A DNA stretch of 64,000 nucleotides, taken from Candidatus Zixiibacteriota bacterium. Its GTDB lineage: Bacteria > Zixibacteria > MSB-5A5 > GN15 > FEB-12. The position numbers and the translations under genes were made by a program. The notes under the pieces are model-generated. The model was not told the DNA's origin. It saw only the letters and a program-made list of their open reading frames with translations, and did not search any database. Positions 16,518 to 25,011 of the stretch are shown here, in pieces. The stretch is taken from NCBI GenBank assembly GCA_034003725.1, contig JAVEYB010000001.1:228416-292415 (forward strand), given 5' to 3'. Each line of letters begins with the position of its first letter. The stretch's first letter is position 1.

Positions 16518-17935
16518 TTAAGACGGTACTTGCTGATTTTCCTGTATAAGGTCCTTTCGCCGATACCAAGCCGCCGGGCGGTCTCTTTGCGGTTGCCGCC
16601 CGTGGCGGCCAATGTCTGTTCTATCAACATTCGTTCCATGTCATCCATCGTTGCGTTTCCCGGCGGAACGGCCCGGTCGCCCTCGCTGCGCGTCGCCGAT
16701 GACTCATCGGGCAGATGTGCCGTTATCAGATCGCGCAGCAGACGAACCTCGTTGCCGAGCTGCACGATAGCGCGATAAATCAGCTCCTGCCCGGCTTCCT
16801 CCACCGTTCGTCCAGTCGAAACCGGCAGGTTGGTACCGCCGGCGTGCTGCTCGGCGATAAATCGTTCCACATCGACCGCCTCCACCAGCCCGGTCGGCTT
16901 TAACGCCGTCATGCGCGTGACAAAATTGCGCAACTGCCGCACATTGCCCGGCCAGTCGTAGCGCGTCAACAGGCTGAGCGCCGAGTCGCTGTAGTTCGGC
17001 TCACGCCCGCCTTCCCAGAAGTGATGAAGCAGCGGTTGAATGTCCTGCGGCCGCTCCAGCAGCGGCGGCAGGATTATCTTCACGACCCCGATTCGAAAGT
17101 AGAGATCCTCCCGGAAATGCCGCTCGGCGATCGCCTCCGTGAGATCGCGATTCGTGGCCGCAACCACCCGCACGTCCACGCGGCGCGGCGATGACGAGCC
17201 GACCGGATAGTACGTGCCGTCCTCGAGAACGCGAAGAAGCTTCACCTGCATGTTCTGCGTCGTCTCGCCGATTTCGTCGAGGAAAATCGTGCCTCCGTCG
17301 GCCTTGTGAAACAGCCCTTCGCGCTTTGCCACCGACCCGGTAAACGCGCCCCGTTCGTGGCCGAACAACTCCGATTCCAGAACTCCTTCAGCAAGCGCAC
17401 CACAGTTGATCGCTACAAACGGGTGATCCGACCGCTTCGAATCCTTGTGCAGCGCCCGTGCCGTCAGCTCCTTACCGGATCCCGATGGGCCGACTATCAA
17501 CACCGATGCGTCCGTCGGCGCAATCCGCTGGATCGTGTGCGCGATCTGCCGAAGCTGCGGCGACCGGCCCACAAAGCCGTACCGCTCCAGCAACCGCTTG
17601 TCGTCAAGTATCTGCCGTATCTTGTCCCGAACGCCGGCCTGCCCGTACTCGGTCGACACATGACCGTCGATATACTTCTCGTGATCGTCCGGATCGCGCT
17701 GCTGATTCGAAAACCGCCAGATATCCACCAGCGGATTGTAGCGGCGAATCCGGGTCGCCACCGCCGGCGTGATGTCGATCCGGTCCTCGTCGACCAGCAC
17801 GATATCGATTCTCGTTTCTTTCACGAGCTGGTACAACTCGGCCAGCTCGGTAAGGACCGTGCCGAGTTTTTCCCACGCTATCGCGCCCGGCCCATAACCG
17901 CCGGGCGTAACCAGTATGACTATCGGTGAAACCAT
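16514..17935 (-). CDS. Sigma-54-dependent transcriptional activator with degenerate receiver-like N-terminus
   Basis: A 473-aa NtrC-family activator. The AAA+ domain has Walker A (GPSGSGKE), the GAFTG loop, Walker B (GGTIFLDEIGE), and R-fingers in the HFREDLYFR region. The C-terminal Fis-type helix-turn-helix is GNRKETARRLGIGERTLYRK. Residues 1-~125 are receiver-like: a candidate phosphosite (IDIVLVDEDR, Asp49) is present, but the acidic pair after strand 1 is missing (VILVTPGGYG). The sigma-54-contacting loop reads GAFTGS instead of GAFTGA. It probably drives the exported-protein operon and/or the sigma-54 promoters of the PEP-CTERM genes 5-7 kb away. Confidence 0.92.
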   Translation of the reverse strand: MVSPIVILVTPGGYGPGAIAWEKLGTVLTELAELYQLVKETRIDIVLVDEDRIDITPAVATRIRRYNPLVDIWRFSNQQRDPDDHEKYIDGHVSTEYGQAGVRDKIRQILDDKRLLERYGFVGRSPQLRQIAHTIQRIAPTDASVLIVGPSGSGKELTARALHKDSKRSDHPFVAINCGALAEGVLESELFGHERGAFTGSVAKREGLFHKADGGTIFLDEIGETTQNMQVKLLRVLEDGTYYPVGSSSPRRVDVRVVAATNRDLTEAIAERHFREDLYFRIGVVKIILPPLLERPQDIQPLLHHFWEGGREPNYSDSALSLLTRYDWPGNVRQLRNFVTRMTALKPTGLVEAVDVERFIAEQHAGGTNLPVSTGRTVEEAGQELIYRAIVQLGNEVRLLRDLITAHLPDESSATRSEGDRAVPPGNATMDDMERMLIEQTLAATGGNRKETARRLGIGERTLYRKISKYRLN

Positions 17936-17945
17936 GACAATACGT

Positions 17946-20168
17946 TTATCTGCGTCTGTTTTTCTTTTTCTTCCTCGGCCGGTCGGCCTTCTGCTTCTTC
18001 TTGCTCACCGTGGCAAGCACCTTCCCCTTCTTACCGAGAGGCTTGAACGGTCGCACCGCGCGGTCGCGCCGTTCCTCCGATACGAACAGGTCTACCTGCC
18101 CGGCGACCGTGTCGACCGACATCACCCCGACCTTGATCGCGTCGCCGAGTCGGAACGTCCGCCCGTGCCGCGTACCGATCATACGGTAGTTGCTCTCCTC
18201 GTAGCGATAATAGTCGTCTTCTATCGACGACATTTTCACCAGTCCCTCGACCCCGAGATTGTCCAGACGCACGAAAAACCCGTACGAGGTCACCCCGGAA
18301 ATCACGCCGCTGTACTCCTCGCCGAGATGATTGGCCATGTACGCGACCTGCTTGATCTTCACCGCCTGCCGCTCTGCGGCTTCGGCCCGGCGTTCCGTCT
18401 CCGAGCAATGTTCGCCGACATGATCGATCACACCCGTGACCCGCTTCGTGAATGCGGCGTTGAAGGCTTTCTGCCGAAGTTTGCGAAGCAGGCGGTGCAC
18501 CAGCAGGTCCGGGTAGCGACGAATCGGCGAGGTGAAGTGCGTGTAGTGCGTGAAGGCCAGGCCGAAATGCCCGATGTTCTCGCGTTGGTAGACGGCCTTT
18601 TTCATGGAGCGAAGCATCAACTCATTGATAAAATCCGCCTCCGGCGCCTCCTTGACCTCCTCGAGAAAGCGGGAGAAATCACCCGGCCTCATGTTCTTCG
18701 AAACTGCGAAGTGGTAACCCAACCGCTTCATCATGTACGAGAAGGCCTCCAGCTTCTCCAGATCGGGCTTGTCGTGCACCCGGTAGATAAACGGCCGGCC
18801 CTGTCGGAACACCTCGATCGCCACCGCCTTGTTGGCCGCCAGCATGAACTCCTCGACCAGCCGGTGCGACTCGAGTCGCACACGGTTGCCGAGTTCAAGA
18901 ACCTCGCCCTTTTGGTTCAGGATGATTTTCGCTTCCGGCAAATCAAAATCCAGCGATCCGTCGGCCATCCTCCGCTTCGTCAGTAACTGCGCCAGTTCGC
19001 GCGCTACCCGAAGGTTGTCCGCCACCCGCTCCAGCTTCTTGGGCGCCGGCTTGCCGTCAAAAAAGTCCTGCACTTCTTCATAGGCAAGCTTGGCGGAAGA
19101 CTTGATAACCGTATCCGCGAACGTCCAGCCGGTCATCTTGCCCTTGTGGTCGAACTCCATGATCGCGGAATGCGCGAGGCGCTTGCGATTCGGCTTGAGC
19201 GAACAGACATCGTTCGAAAGATTCTCGGGGAGCATCGGGATAACCGTCCCCGGCAAATACACCGAATTGCCGCGCTCGAACGCCTCGTCGTCAAGCGGCG
19301 TTCCCGGCTCCACGAAAAACGAAACGTCCGCAATATGAACCCCCAGCCGGTACCCCGTTGCCGTCTTTTCGACCGACACCGCATCGTCATGGTCTTTCGC
19401 GTCCGATGGATCAATCGTGTAGATGCATTCTTTGGTCAGGTCTAGCCGACCTTCCATGGATTCCGCTGTAAGTTTGGCGGCGGCGCGCTCCGCGGAATCG
19501 AGCACGTCGGGCGGAAACTCCTCGGGCAAATCGAAGCTCTTGATCACCGTACGCATGTCGACACCCGGCTGGCCGGGAAATCCCAGGCGTTCCGTGATCC
19601 TGCCCTCGGGATTCAGCCAGGGGCTCTCCCACACCTCCAGTACGGCGACAACCTTCTCGCCCTCCTTGGCGCCGGCGGTTTCCGTAGCCGGAATGTAGAT
19701 GTCACGGTGAAAACGGGGGTTGTCGGGAACGACGTGAGCAAAGCTCCGGCTCGTGTGAAAGGTCCCGACAATATTCCGTCTGGCTCGCTCCAACACGCGA
19801 ATGACCGTTCCCGCCTCACGACCGAAATGCTTACCCGTCATTCGCACCATCACCCGGTCGCCGTCCATCGCGGTGTTGAGGCCGTTCTCCGGAATCATGA
19901 TATCCTCGGCCTCTCCATCGCGGGGGACAAAGCCGATTCCTTTGCGGTTGATGGAAATTGCCCCGATCAGGACATTGAGGTCCCGCGCAAGCCCCAGCCT
20001 TCCCCCCTTGATTTTAACCAGCTCGCCGGACTCAATGAGCGATTTGACATCTTTGCGAAAAGAGCTGTACGCGCCTTCATCGATTCCAAGCGCCTTTGCT
20101 AACTCTTTCACACGCAACGGCCTGTCAGCGTCGACCCGGAAGAATTCAAGAATCTTCTCTTTGTACAT
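17946..20168 (-). CDS. rnr: Ribonuclease R
   Basis: A 740-aa processive 3'-5' exoribonuclease that degrades structured RNA. Domains in order: an N-terminal winged helix (VKELAKALGIDEG), two cold-shock domains (residues ~65-190), and the RNB catalytic domain with the Asp cluster (TIDPSDAKDHDDAVSVE), HIADVSFFV and HYTHFTSPIRRYPDLLVHR. An S1 domain (YSGVISGVTSYGFFVRLD) and a Lys/Arg-rich tail follow, as in RNase R. Length is typical. It heads a co-directional run; the sigma-54 activator starts only 10 bases after its stop. Confidence 0.96.
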   Translation of the reverse strand: MYKEKILEFFRVDADRPLRVKELAKALGIDEGAYSSFRKDVKSLIESGELVKIKGGRLGLARDLNVLIGAISINRKGIGFVPRDGEAEDIMIPENGLNTAMDGDRVMVRMTGKHFGREAGTVIRVLERARRNIVGTFHTSRSFAHVVPDNPRFHRDIYIPATETAGAKEGEKVVAVLEVWESPWLNPEGRITERLGFPGQPGVDMRTVIKSFDLPEEFPPDVLDSAERAAAKLTAESMEGRLDLTKECIYTIDPSDAKDHDDAVSVEKTATGYRLGVHIADVSFFVEPGTPLDDEAFERGNSVYLPGTVIPMLPENLSNDVCSLKPNRKRLAHSAIMEFDHKGKMTGWTFADTVIKSSAKLAYEEVQDFFDGKPAPKKLERVADNLRVARELAQLLTKRRMADGSLDFDLPEAKIILNQKGEVLELGNRVRLESHRLVEEFMLAANKAVAIEVFRQGRPFIYRVHDKPDLEKLEAFSYMMKRLGYHFAVSKNMRPGDFSRFLEEVKEAPEADFINELMLRSMKKAVYQRENIGHFGLAFTHYTHFTSPIRRYPDLLVHRLLRKLRQKAFNAAFTKRVTGVIDHVGEHCSETERRAEAAERQAVKIKQVAYMANHLGEEYSGVISGVTSYGFFVRLDNLGVEGLVKMSSIEDDYYRYEESNYRMIGTRHGRTFRLGDAIKVGVMSVDTVAGQVDLFVSEERRDRAVRPFKPLGKKGKVLATVSKKKQKADRPRKKKKNRRR

Positions 20169-20272
20169 ATGGCGAATTATACACCGTAGACATAGGGCAG
20201 GTCAATCACAATTGGCAGGGGTCAGCCAAAATGGCAGTAATCGATATACTGCCACCGTATCGACCAACACAC

Positions 20273-20301
20273 AAAAGGGCCCGCCGAGTCTCGGCGGGCC
20301 C
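20273..20301 (-). terminator. Rho-independent terminator
   Basis: The 11-bp stem GGGCCCGCCGA/TCGGCGGGCCC has a short GTC loop. It is followed on the minus strand by TTTTGTGTG and lies 35 bases past the stop of the Met/His-rich Spy-like gene. Confidence 0.85.
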
Positions 20302-20335
20302 GCTGGAGGAAGCGATTGAAACGAACCTATGGAGA

Positions 20336-20923
20336 TTAGTTGCCACCCTGCATTCCACGGCGCATACCCATCCCCATGCCGCGTTGGTCGTCCCTATCGT
20401 CCCATCTGTCTTTCCGACGCTCAGTGCGAAGTTGCTTGATCTTGTCCTGCTGCTCGGGCGTCAGCACACCGCGCATCGCTGTGTAGTGCGAATAGCGCAT
20501 CTTCTTCATCTCGCCTTCGAGCACGGCGACACGGTCGATTGCCCCCATCACGTCCGCCTGCGCGGCATCGTCCTTCATCATCAATGCGCGAAGAGCCACC
20601 CGGGCCTTCTTCAGTTCGGCTTCTTTGTCGATCCGCTCGGTCTGGAAGCGCGTTGACATATCCTCAATCTTCGTCTTCTGCTCGTCGGTCAGGCCGATCT
20701 CGTCGGCGTTCCGAAGCAGCATCATCATGCCGGACATCCCCTCGCCCATTCCCATGCCACGGCCAAACCCCGTGCCGGGCCCCATGTCGCAATGCATCCC
20801 GCGGCCGCCCATCATTCGCGGACCGTCGCAGTCACCACGGCCGCGGCCGTCCCATGGCTGCGCCAGTACCAGCGTGGCCGGTATCAGCAGCGCCACGAGC
20901 AGCAGAAGTATTGTCTTTCTCAT
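20336..20923 (-). CDS. Spy/CpxP-like periplasmic protein, Met/Gly/His-rich
   Basis: A 195-aa exported protein starting at the ATG at 20923 (AAGGAT spaced 8 bases). After a signal peptide (MRKTILLLLVALLIPATLVLA) comes a Gly/Met-rich stretch (RMMGGRGMHCDMGPG), then a helical region with LTDEQKTKIEDM and LTPEQQDKIKQL. These are two LTxxQ motifs of the Spy/CpxP/ZraP family. The C-terminus is Arg/Asp/Met/Gly-rich (GMGMGMRRGMQGGN). Family members are periplasmic chaperones or metal-binding sensors. It is the last gene of an ECF sigma operon, 35 bases after a related gene. Confidence 0.82.
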   Translation of the reverse strand: MRKTILLLLVALLIPATLVLAQPWDGRGRGDCDGPRMMGGRGMHCDMGPGTGFGRGMGMGEGMSGMMMLLRNADEIGLTDEQKTKIEDMSTRFQTERIDKEAELKKARVALRALMMKDDAAQADVMGAIDRVAVLEGEMKKMRYSHYTAMRGVLTPEQQDKIKQLRTERRKDRWDDRDDQRGMGMGMRRGMQGGN

Positions 20924-20958
20924 TGTTGTTATCCTTTTCTGATTGTGTATCCACACTA

Positions 20959-21615
20959 TTACGGTCGTTCCATAGGATTTCCAGCGCCGCCTTTTGCTCC
21001 GCGACGGTCCTGGAAACTGCGCACGCGCTCAAGCAGCTCGTATTCGAATCGGTCGTGGAAAATCACCAGTTTACCCAGCTGCGCGGGCGTGAGCAGCTCA
21101 CCGACATCGTCCACAAACGCTTCGAAGAGCGCAATTCGCTGCTTCATCTTGATGCGGACTGAATCAACTGCCGCCCGGATGGCTCCGTCATTCGGGTCTT
21201 CCGACGTTACCAGCTCGGAGAGCCTCTCCACATACACCTTGCGTTCCGCCTCGATCTGGTCTTCATCGGCCCGAAGGCTCTTGAAGCGTGTCAGAAACGC
21301 AATCTCCTGATCTTCGGCGAGGTCGAGAAATTCGAGCATCTTCAGCATGCGGAGTTGCTCGAGGTGTTTGCGCATTTCTCCCCCGCCCGGCCCCTTCGGG
21401 CCGTCGCGATGCAGCATCCGCGGCCGCGCATTGCTGTCCATCGGAGGCTCTCCCTGCGCCAACAGAATCGGCAGCGGATCGCACGGCGTCTCGCCGCCTG
21501 CCGCGAGCGCCTCGCCCGCCGGAAAGCATGCGTGCTCATCGGACGTCTCGGCGGCGCCGCCGGGCACTGTCAACATCGCCGCACAGGCGAATATCATCAA
21601 CACGCGTCGCATCAC
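20959..21615 (-). CDS. Periplasmic metal-resistance/CpxP-superfamily-like protein
   Basis: A 218-aa exported helical protein. It has a signal peptide (~1-21), a linker with three acidic/Cys-containing stretches (EHACFPAG, TPCDPLP), then a long helical hairpin (EMRKHLEQLRMLKMLEFLDLAEDQEIAFLTRF is the first half) ending in an LTPAQLGKLVIF motif. This matches the fold of the CnrX/CpxP/ZraP superfamily. GTG at 21615 overlaps the anti-sigma stop by 4 bases; an ATG at 21612 is equally possible. Coupling to the sigma/anti-sigma pair suggests a periplasmic sensor role, as CnrX has for CnrY/CnrH. Confidence 0.72.
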   Translation of the reverse strand: MMRRVLMIFACAAMLTVPGGAAETSDEHACFPAGEALAAGGETPCDPLPILLAQGEPPMDSNARPRMLHRDGPKGPGGGEMRKHLEQLRMLKMLEFLDLAEDQEIAFLTRFKSLRADEDQIEAERKVYVERLSELVTSEDPNDGAIRAAVDSVRIKMKQRIALFEAFVDDVGELLTPAQLGKLVIFHDRFEYELLERVRSFQDRRGAKGGAGNPMERP

Positions 21616-22127
21616 AGCAAATCTCCTACGTCAAAAGTCGCCTGGAGGTATTCGTACTCATCGTCGGTCAGGTCTCCCAGGAGTCGCTCCGCCGATACCG
21701 CGCCGTCGCCGGCTACCGCTTCCTGCAACAGTGTCTGCACGCCGCGGTCGGTCAGCGCATACAGCTCGGTTTCATAATCCGTTATCTCGGTCATCAACGA
21801 TGCCGTATCGAACGTTACCACCGCAGTCTCGCGTTCCCCGCCTCCGGGCACGAGCAGACCGGTTTGCATGCCGACATAGGCCGCCCCGACCACGAGGAGG
21901 ATCGCCGCCGCCGACGCCAACGCCTGCTTCCAGATCGGCGTCATGCGAATCGATACCGGCGCCGATACCGGTCCACCGAGCTCATCGATCCGCTCGTTGA
22001 CCCGGGCCAGCATCCGCTCGACTTCCACATCATCAGGGTAGAAATCGGCATCGGCTCCGAGATACTTCTCGAAACCGTCAAGGCGGTCGTCGCCGTCATC
22101 TCGGCCTTGAAAACGATCGTCACTCAT
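21612..22127 (-). CDS. Putative membrane anti-sigma factor
   Basis: A 171-aa protein. The ATG at 22127 overlaps the sigma gene stop by 4 bases and is preferred over an in-frame ATG 9 bases upstream. An acidic N-terminal half (~75 residues, with EVERMLARVNERIDELGG) precedes one TM helix (WKQALASAAAILLVVGAAYVG is its core) and a ~65-residue periplasmic tail with helical segments. There is no zinc-binding anti-sigma motif. Position and topology resemble the small anti-sigma proteins of CnrY type. Confidence 0.68.
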   Translation of the reverse strand: MSDDRFQGRDDGDDRLDGFEKYLGADADFYPDDVEVERMLARVNERIDELGGPVSAPVSIRMTPIWKQALASAAAILLVVGAAYVGMQTGLLVPGGGERETAVVTFDTASLMTEITDYETELYALTDRGVQTLLQEAVAGDGAVSAERLLGDLTDDEYEYLQATFDVGDLL

Positions 22128-22687
22128 GCGTGCCACCCCTGTTCGCGCGCGTACGTGCGGAGTTTCCCGACCGCTTCACGATAGTTGGTCTTAACCGTTC
22201 CCAATGCATTGCCGGTAACATCGGCAATCTCCGCAAACGACATCCCGCGATAAAACCGGAGGTTGAAAACAAGCCGCTGCCTCTCCGGCAGCGTCGCCAT
22301 AAAAGCAATCACGCCGACCCTGAGTTCCTGCGTCTGCATCTGCCGGTCGGGCCGGTCGGCGTCCGCCGTTGCCACCGACTCCTCCAGCGTTTCGGTCAGC
22401 TGGTACTCGCGACGGCCGTGCAGGTAATTGAGCGTTTTGTTGGAGGCTATCCGGAACACCCAGGTATCGAACCGGGAGTCGCCGCGGAAACCGGCCAGCT
22501 TCTCCCAGGCGGCGACAAGGCTGTCCTGCGCGAGATCTCTCGCCGCATCGGAATCTCCCGTCATTCGATATGTCAACGCCACGAGCGGTTTCATAACCTG
22601 TCGAGCCAGGATTCCAAAGGCCTGGCGGTCTCCCTTCTGGGCCAGTCGTACCAGTTCTGCCTGGTCAGCATCTGTTCCGGTTGCCAT
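22124..22687 (-). CDS. ECF-type RNA polymerase sigma factor
   Basis: A 187-aa sigma factor starting at MATGTDADQAEL (ATG at 22687); an upstream in-frame GTG/ATG would add 14 residues. Region 2 reads DSDAARDLAQDSLVAAWEKL then FDTWVFRIASNKTLNYLHGRR. Region 4 reads LPERQRLVFNLRFYRGMSFAEIADVTGNALGTVKTNYREA. Its stop overlaps the start of the anti-sigma gene. The four-gene operon (sigma, anti-sigma, two CpxP-superfamily proteins) suggests control by a signal in the periplasm. Confidence 0.93.
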   Translation of the reverse strand: MATGTDADQAELVRLAQKGDRQAFGILARQVMKPLVALTYRMTGDSDAARDLAQDSLVAAWEKLAGFRGDSRFDTWVFRIASNKTLNYLHGRREYQLTETLEESVATADADRPDRQMQTQELRVGVIAFMATLPERQRLVFNLRFYRGMSFAEIADVTGNALGTVKTNYREAVGKLRTYAREQGWHA

Positions 22688-22756
22688 CCTCGTCCAGTTT
22701 CCGAGAGATAAGACAGGTTGTATCCGCAAAAGATTAATACGGATGACAAAAACACC

Positions 22757-22784
22757 ACAAAAAAAGGCCGGAGAATCTCCGGCC
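22757..22784 (-). terminator. Rho-independent terminator of mreB
   Basis: GGCCGGAGAATCTCCGGCC (22766-22784) forms a tight stem, followed on the minus strand by an unbroken run of T. It lies 22 bases beyond the mreB stop and separates it from the ECF sigma operon. Confidence 0.92.
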
Positions 22785-22806
22785 TCGCTCGTAACCTGTT
22801 CTACCG

Positions 22807-23835
22807 TCAGTCCTTACGACTACGCTCCAATACCTTCGAGTACTGGGCGAGATTGTCCAGCACCCGCCCGGTCCCGCGAACCACGCAGGTCAGCGGATCA
22901 TCCGCCACGTTCACCGGCAGATTCGTCTCCGCCCGAAGCCGTTTATCGAGCCCGCGGAGCAACGCGCCGCCGCCGGTCAGGATAATGCCGCGTTCCAGAA
23001 TGTCAGAGGCCAGTTCCGGCGGGGTTTGTTCGAGCGCCTGACGGACTGCCTCGACTATGATGTCCAGCGTCTCCGATAGCGCTTCCCGAACCTGCGCCGA
23101 GGAAATCTTGAGATTTTTCGGCACACCGGCCACGAGGTCGCGGCCCTTGATCTCCATCGACAACTCTTTTTCCAGTTGATACGCGGAGCCGACTTTGATC
23201 TTGATATCTTCGGCGGTGAGCTCGCCGATCAGCAGATTGTAATTCTTCTTGAAGTAGTTGATAATCGCGTCATTGAATTCGTCACCGGCCACGCGAATCG
23301 ACGTGTCGTTTACGATCCCGTTGAGCGCGATGACCGCGATTTCAGAGGTGCCGCCGCCGATATCGATAATCATGATCCCGGTCGGCTGATCCACCGCCAG
23401 ACCGACACCGATCGCCGCAGCCATCGGCTCAGCCAGCAGATACACTTCGCGCGCACCCGCATTCTCCGCCGAGTCACGCACCGCGCGCTTCTCCACTTCG
23501 GTGATGCCCGATGGTACGGAGATAACGACCCGGGGCTTCATGAGGTATTTGTGCTTGACCACGCGCCGAATGAAATCGGCGATCAGACGCTCTGACATCT
23601 CGAAATCGGCGATCACCCCGTCCTTCAACGGACGGATCGCCTCGATTCCCCCCGGTGTGCGACCGGTCATCTCCTTGGCGGCCGAGCCGATAGCGAGGAT
23701 CTTGCCGGAGGATTTTTCGATAGCCACGACCGACGGTTCGTTAAGAACGATACCTTGATTGCGGACGTAGACAAGCGTATTGGCGGTGCCGAGGTCGATC
23801 CCAACATCGTTCGAAAGCATGTCAAAAAATCCCAA
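22807..23835 (-). CDS. mreB: Rod shape-determining protein MreB
   Basis: The 342-aa actin homologue that organises lateral cell-wall synthesis in rod-shaped cells. Actin-fold phosphate-binding motifs are intact: NDVGIDLGTANTLVYV near the N-terminus, IIDIGGGTSEIAVI in the middle, and GIILTGGGALLRGLD near the end. The TTG at 23835 gives MGFFDMLSNDVGIDLG, which fits MreB starts better than the internal ATG at 23820. It is apparently transcribed alone, without mreC/mreD alongside, and ends in a strong terminator. Confidence 0.96.
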   Translation of the reverse strand: MGFFDMLSNDVGIDLGTANTLVYVRNQGIVLNEPSVVAIEKSSGKILAIGSAAKEMTGRTPGGIEAIRPLKDGVIADFEMSERLIADFIRRVVKHKYLMKPRVVISVPSGITEVEKRAVRDSAENAGAREVYLLAEPMAAAIGVGLAVDQPTGIMIIDIGGGTSEIAVIALNGIVNDTSIRVAGDEFNDAIINYFKKNYNLLIGELTAEDIKIKVGSAYQLEKELSMEIKGRDLVAGVPKNLKISSAQVREALSETLDIIVEAVRQALEQTPPELASDILERGIILTGGGALLRGLDKRLRAETNLPVNVADDPLTCVVRGTGRVLDNLAQYSKVLERSRKD

Positions 23836-24018
23836 CGTACATCCCTTTACGTTCGAGTATCTACAGGCAGCCCTGTGTGACGGGCACTATGGCTAGTATC
23901 GATCCCGCCGCCGAATAGTTTAGCGCGAGCTAACCCATAGTGCAACAAAATTATGGCCGTTATTGGGGGATTTCCGGGCGGGCGGGCGGCACGGCCCGCG
24001 TTTGAGCCGCTCAGGAGG

Positions 24019-24864
24019 CTATTCCACGCCTTCCAGGCCCATCTCCTCCATTATCTCACGGGAGACTTCCTCGATCGCCCGGTGCGTCACATCTACTTTC
24101 CGCCACCCTGCCTTGGCATACAGCAGGCGGCAGAACCGAAGCTCCTCACGTATCCGGCGCACGTCGAAATACGCCTGCATATGATCGTACATCGTGGTTC
24201 CGACCAGATGCTGCGACCTCTCTTCCCGAATCCGCGCCAGCACGTCGGGCTGCATCAATAACCCGAAAACCTTTTGCGGGTCGACATCCGTAAGTCGTTT
24301 GAACAGGTTTTCTTCGAGCAGTATCTCCGCGACAACCGGTATGTTGGCCACGCGCAGCCCGTAGTTGCAGGACAGGTACATGCTGATCGGCGTCTTGCAG
24401 GTGCGGGACAACCCCACCAGCACGATATCCGCATCCTCCACCGTCCGCCCCCGCCCGTCATCGTGCTCGACCGTGTACCCGATCGCATCGATTTTCGAAT
24501 AGTAGCGATCATCGATCACGTGCAGGATGCCGGGCTCGTAGTCGGGATGCACGCCGAGAAACTTCGACATGGTCGACAGCATCGGCTCGAGCACGTTCAA
24601 ATGCAGAATATTGCGCCCGCGTAGTCGCTCGTGGAAATACTTGCTGCATCGCTTCGAGATAATGGAATAAATGACGAGGTAATCATCGCTGATGTCGCCC
24701 AGTACGCGATCGATCGCCGCCCGGTCGCGCACCTCGCGGTACACCTCGACGATATTGAACTCGACATCCTTCCGGGCATACTGGACCAGCACCGCATCCA
24801 TCAGCCGCTTGGCGGTCCGACCCGTCCCGTCCGAGACGATTACTATGTTCTTCGGACTGTCCAT
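24019..24864 (-). CDS. ppsR: Bifunctional regulatory kinase/pyrophosphorylase (PpsR/PDRP, DUF299 family)
   Basis: A 281-aa protein matching the family that switches PEP synthase or pyruvate phosphate dikinase off and on by ADP-dependent phosphorylation and Pi-dependent dephosphorylation. Seen: KNIVIVSDGTGRTAKRL at the N-terminus, a central ADP/P-loop-like motif GLSRTCKTPISMYL, then NIPVV, and a C-terminal REELRFCRLLYAKAGWRKVDVT block. The ATG at 24864 is chosen because the 13 residues before it are not family-like. No PEP synthase or PPDK gene lies nearby; the next gene upstream is malic enzyme, also a node of C3/C4 metabolism. Confidence 0.92.
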   Translation of the reverse strand: MDSPKNIVIVSDGTGRTAKRLMDAVLVQYARKDVEFNIVEVYREVRDRAAIDRVLGDISDDYLVIYSIISKRCSKYFHERLRGRNILHLNVLEPMLSTMSKFLGVHPDYEPGILHVIDDRYYSKIDAIGYTVEHDDGRGRTVEDADIVLVGLSRTCKTPISMYLSCNYGLRVANIPVVAEILLEENLFKRLTDVDPQKVFGLLMQPDVLARIREERSQHLVGTTMYDHMQAYFDVRRIREELRFCRLLYAKAGWRKVDVTHRAIEEVSREIMEEMGLEGVE

Positions 24865-24942
24865 CCCGTTTCGCACCGTTCGCATGCGCCCGTGCGCGCG
24901 CATCTCACCGGACCATACATCAATCCGGACGTTTTCGTCCAG

Positions 24943-24975
24943 AAAAAACCGGCGGCCGGTTTCCCGACCGCCGGT
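24943..24975 (-). terminator. Rho-independent terminator
   Basis: A ~12-bp GC-rich stem (CCGGCGGCCGG with CGACCGCCGG, one G-U pair) is followed on the minus strand by TTTTTTCT. It lies 37 bases after the malic enzyme stop. Confidence 0.82.
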
Positions 24976-25011
24976 GCAGATGCCGATACTTCTCAGTCGG
25001 TCAACGACCCA

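Noticed and set aside
20233-20253. GGCAGTA-N7-TACTGCC palindrome upstream of rnr as an operator
   Set aside because: A single short palindrome without a second site or known regulator match; it is also close to the terminator of the neighbouring gene.
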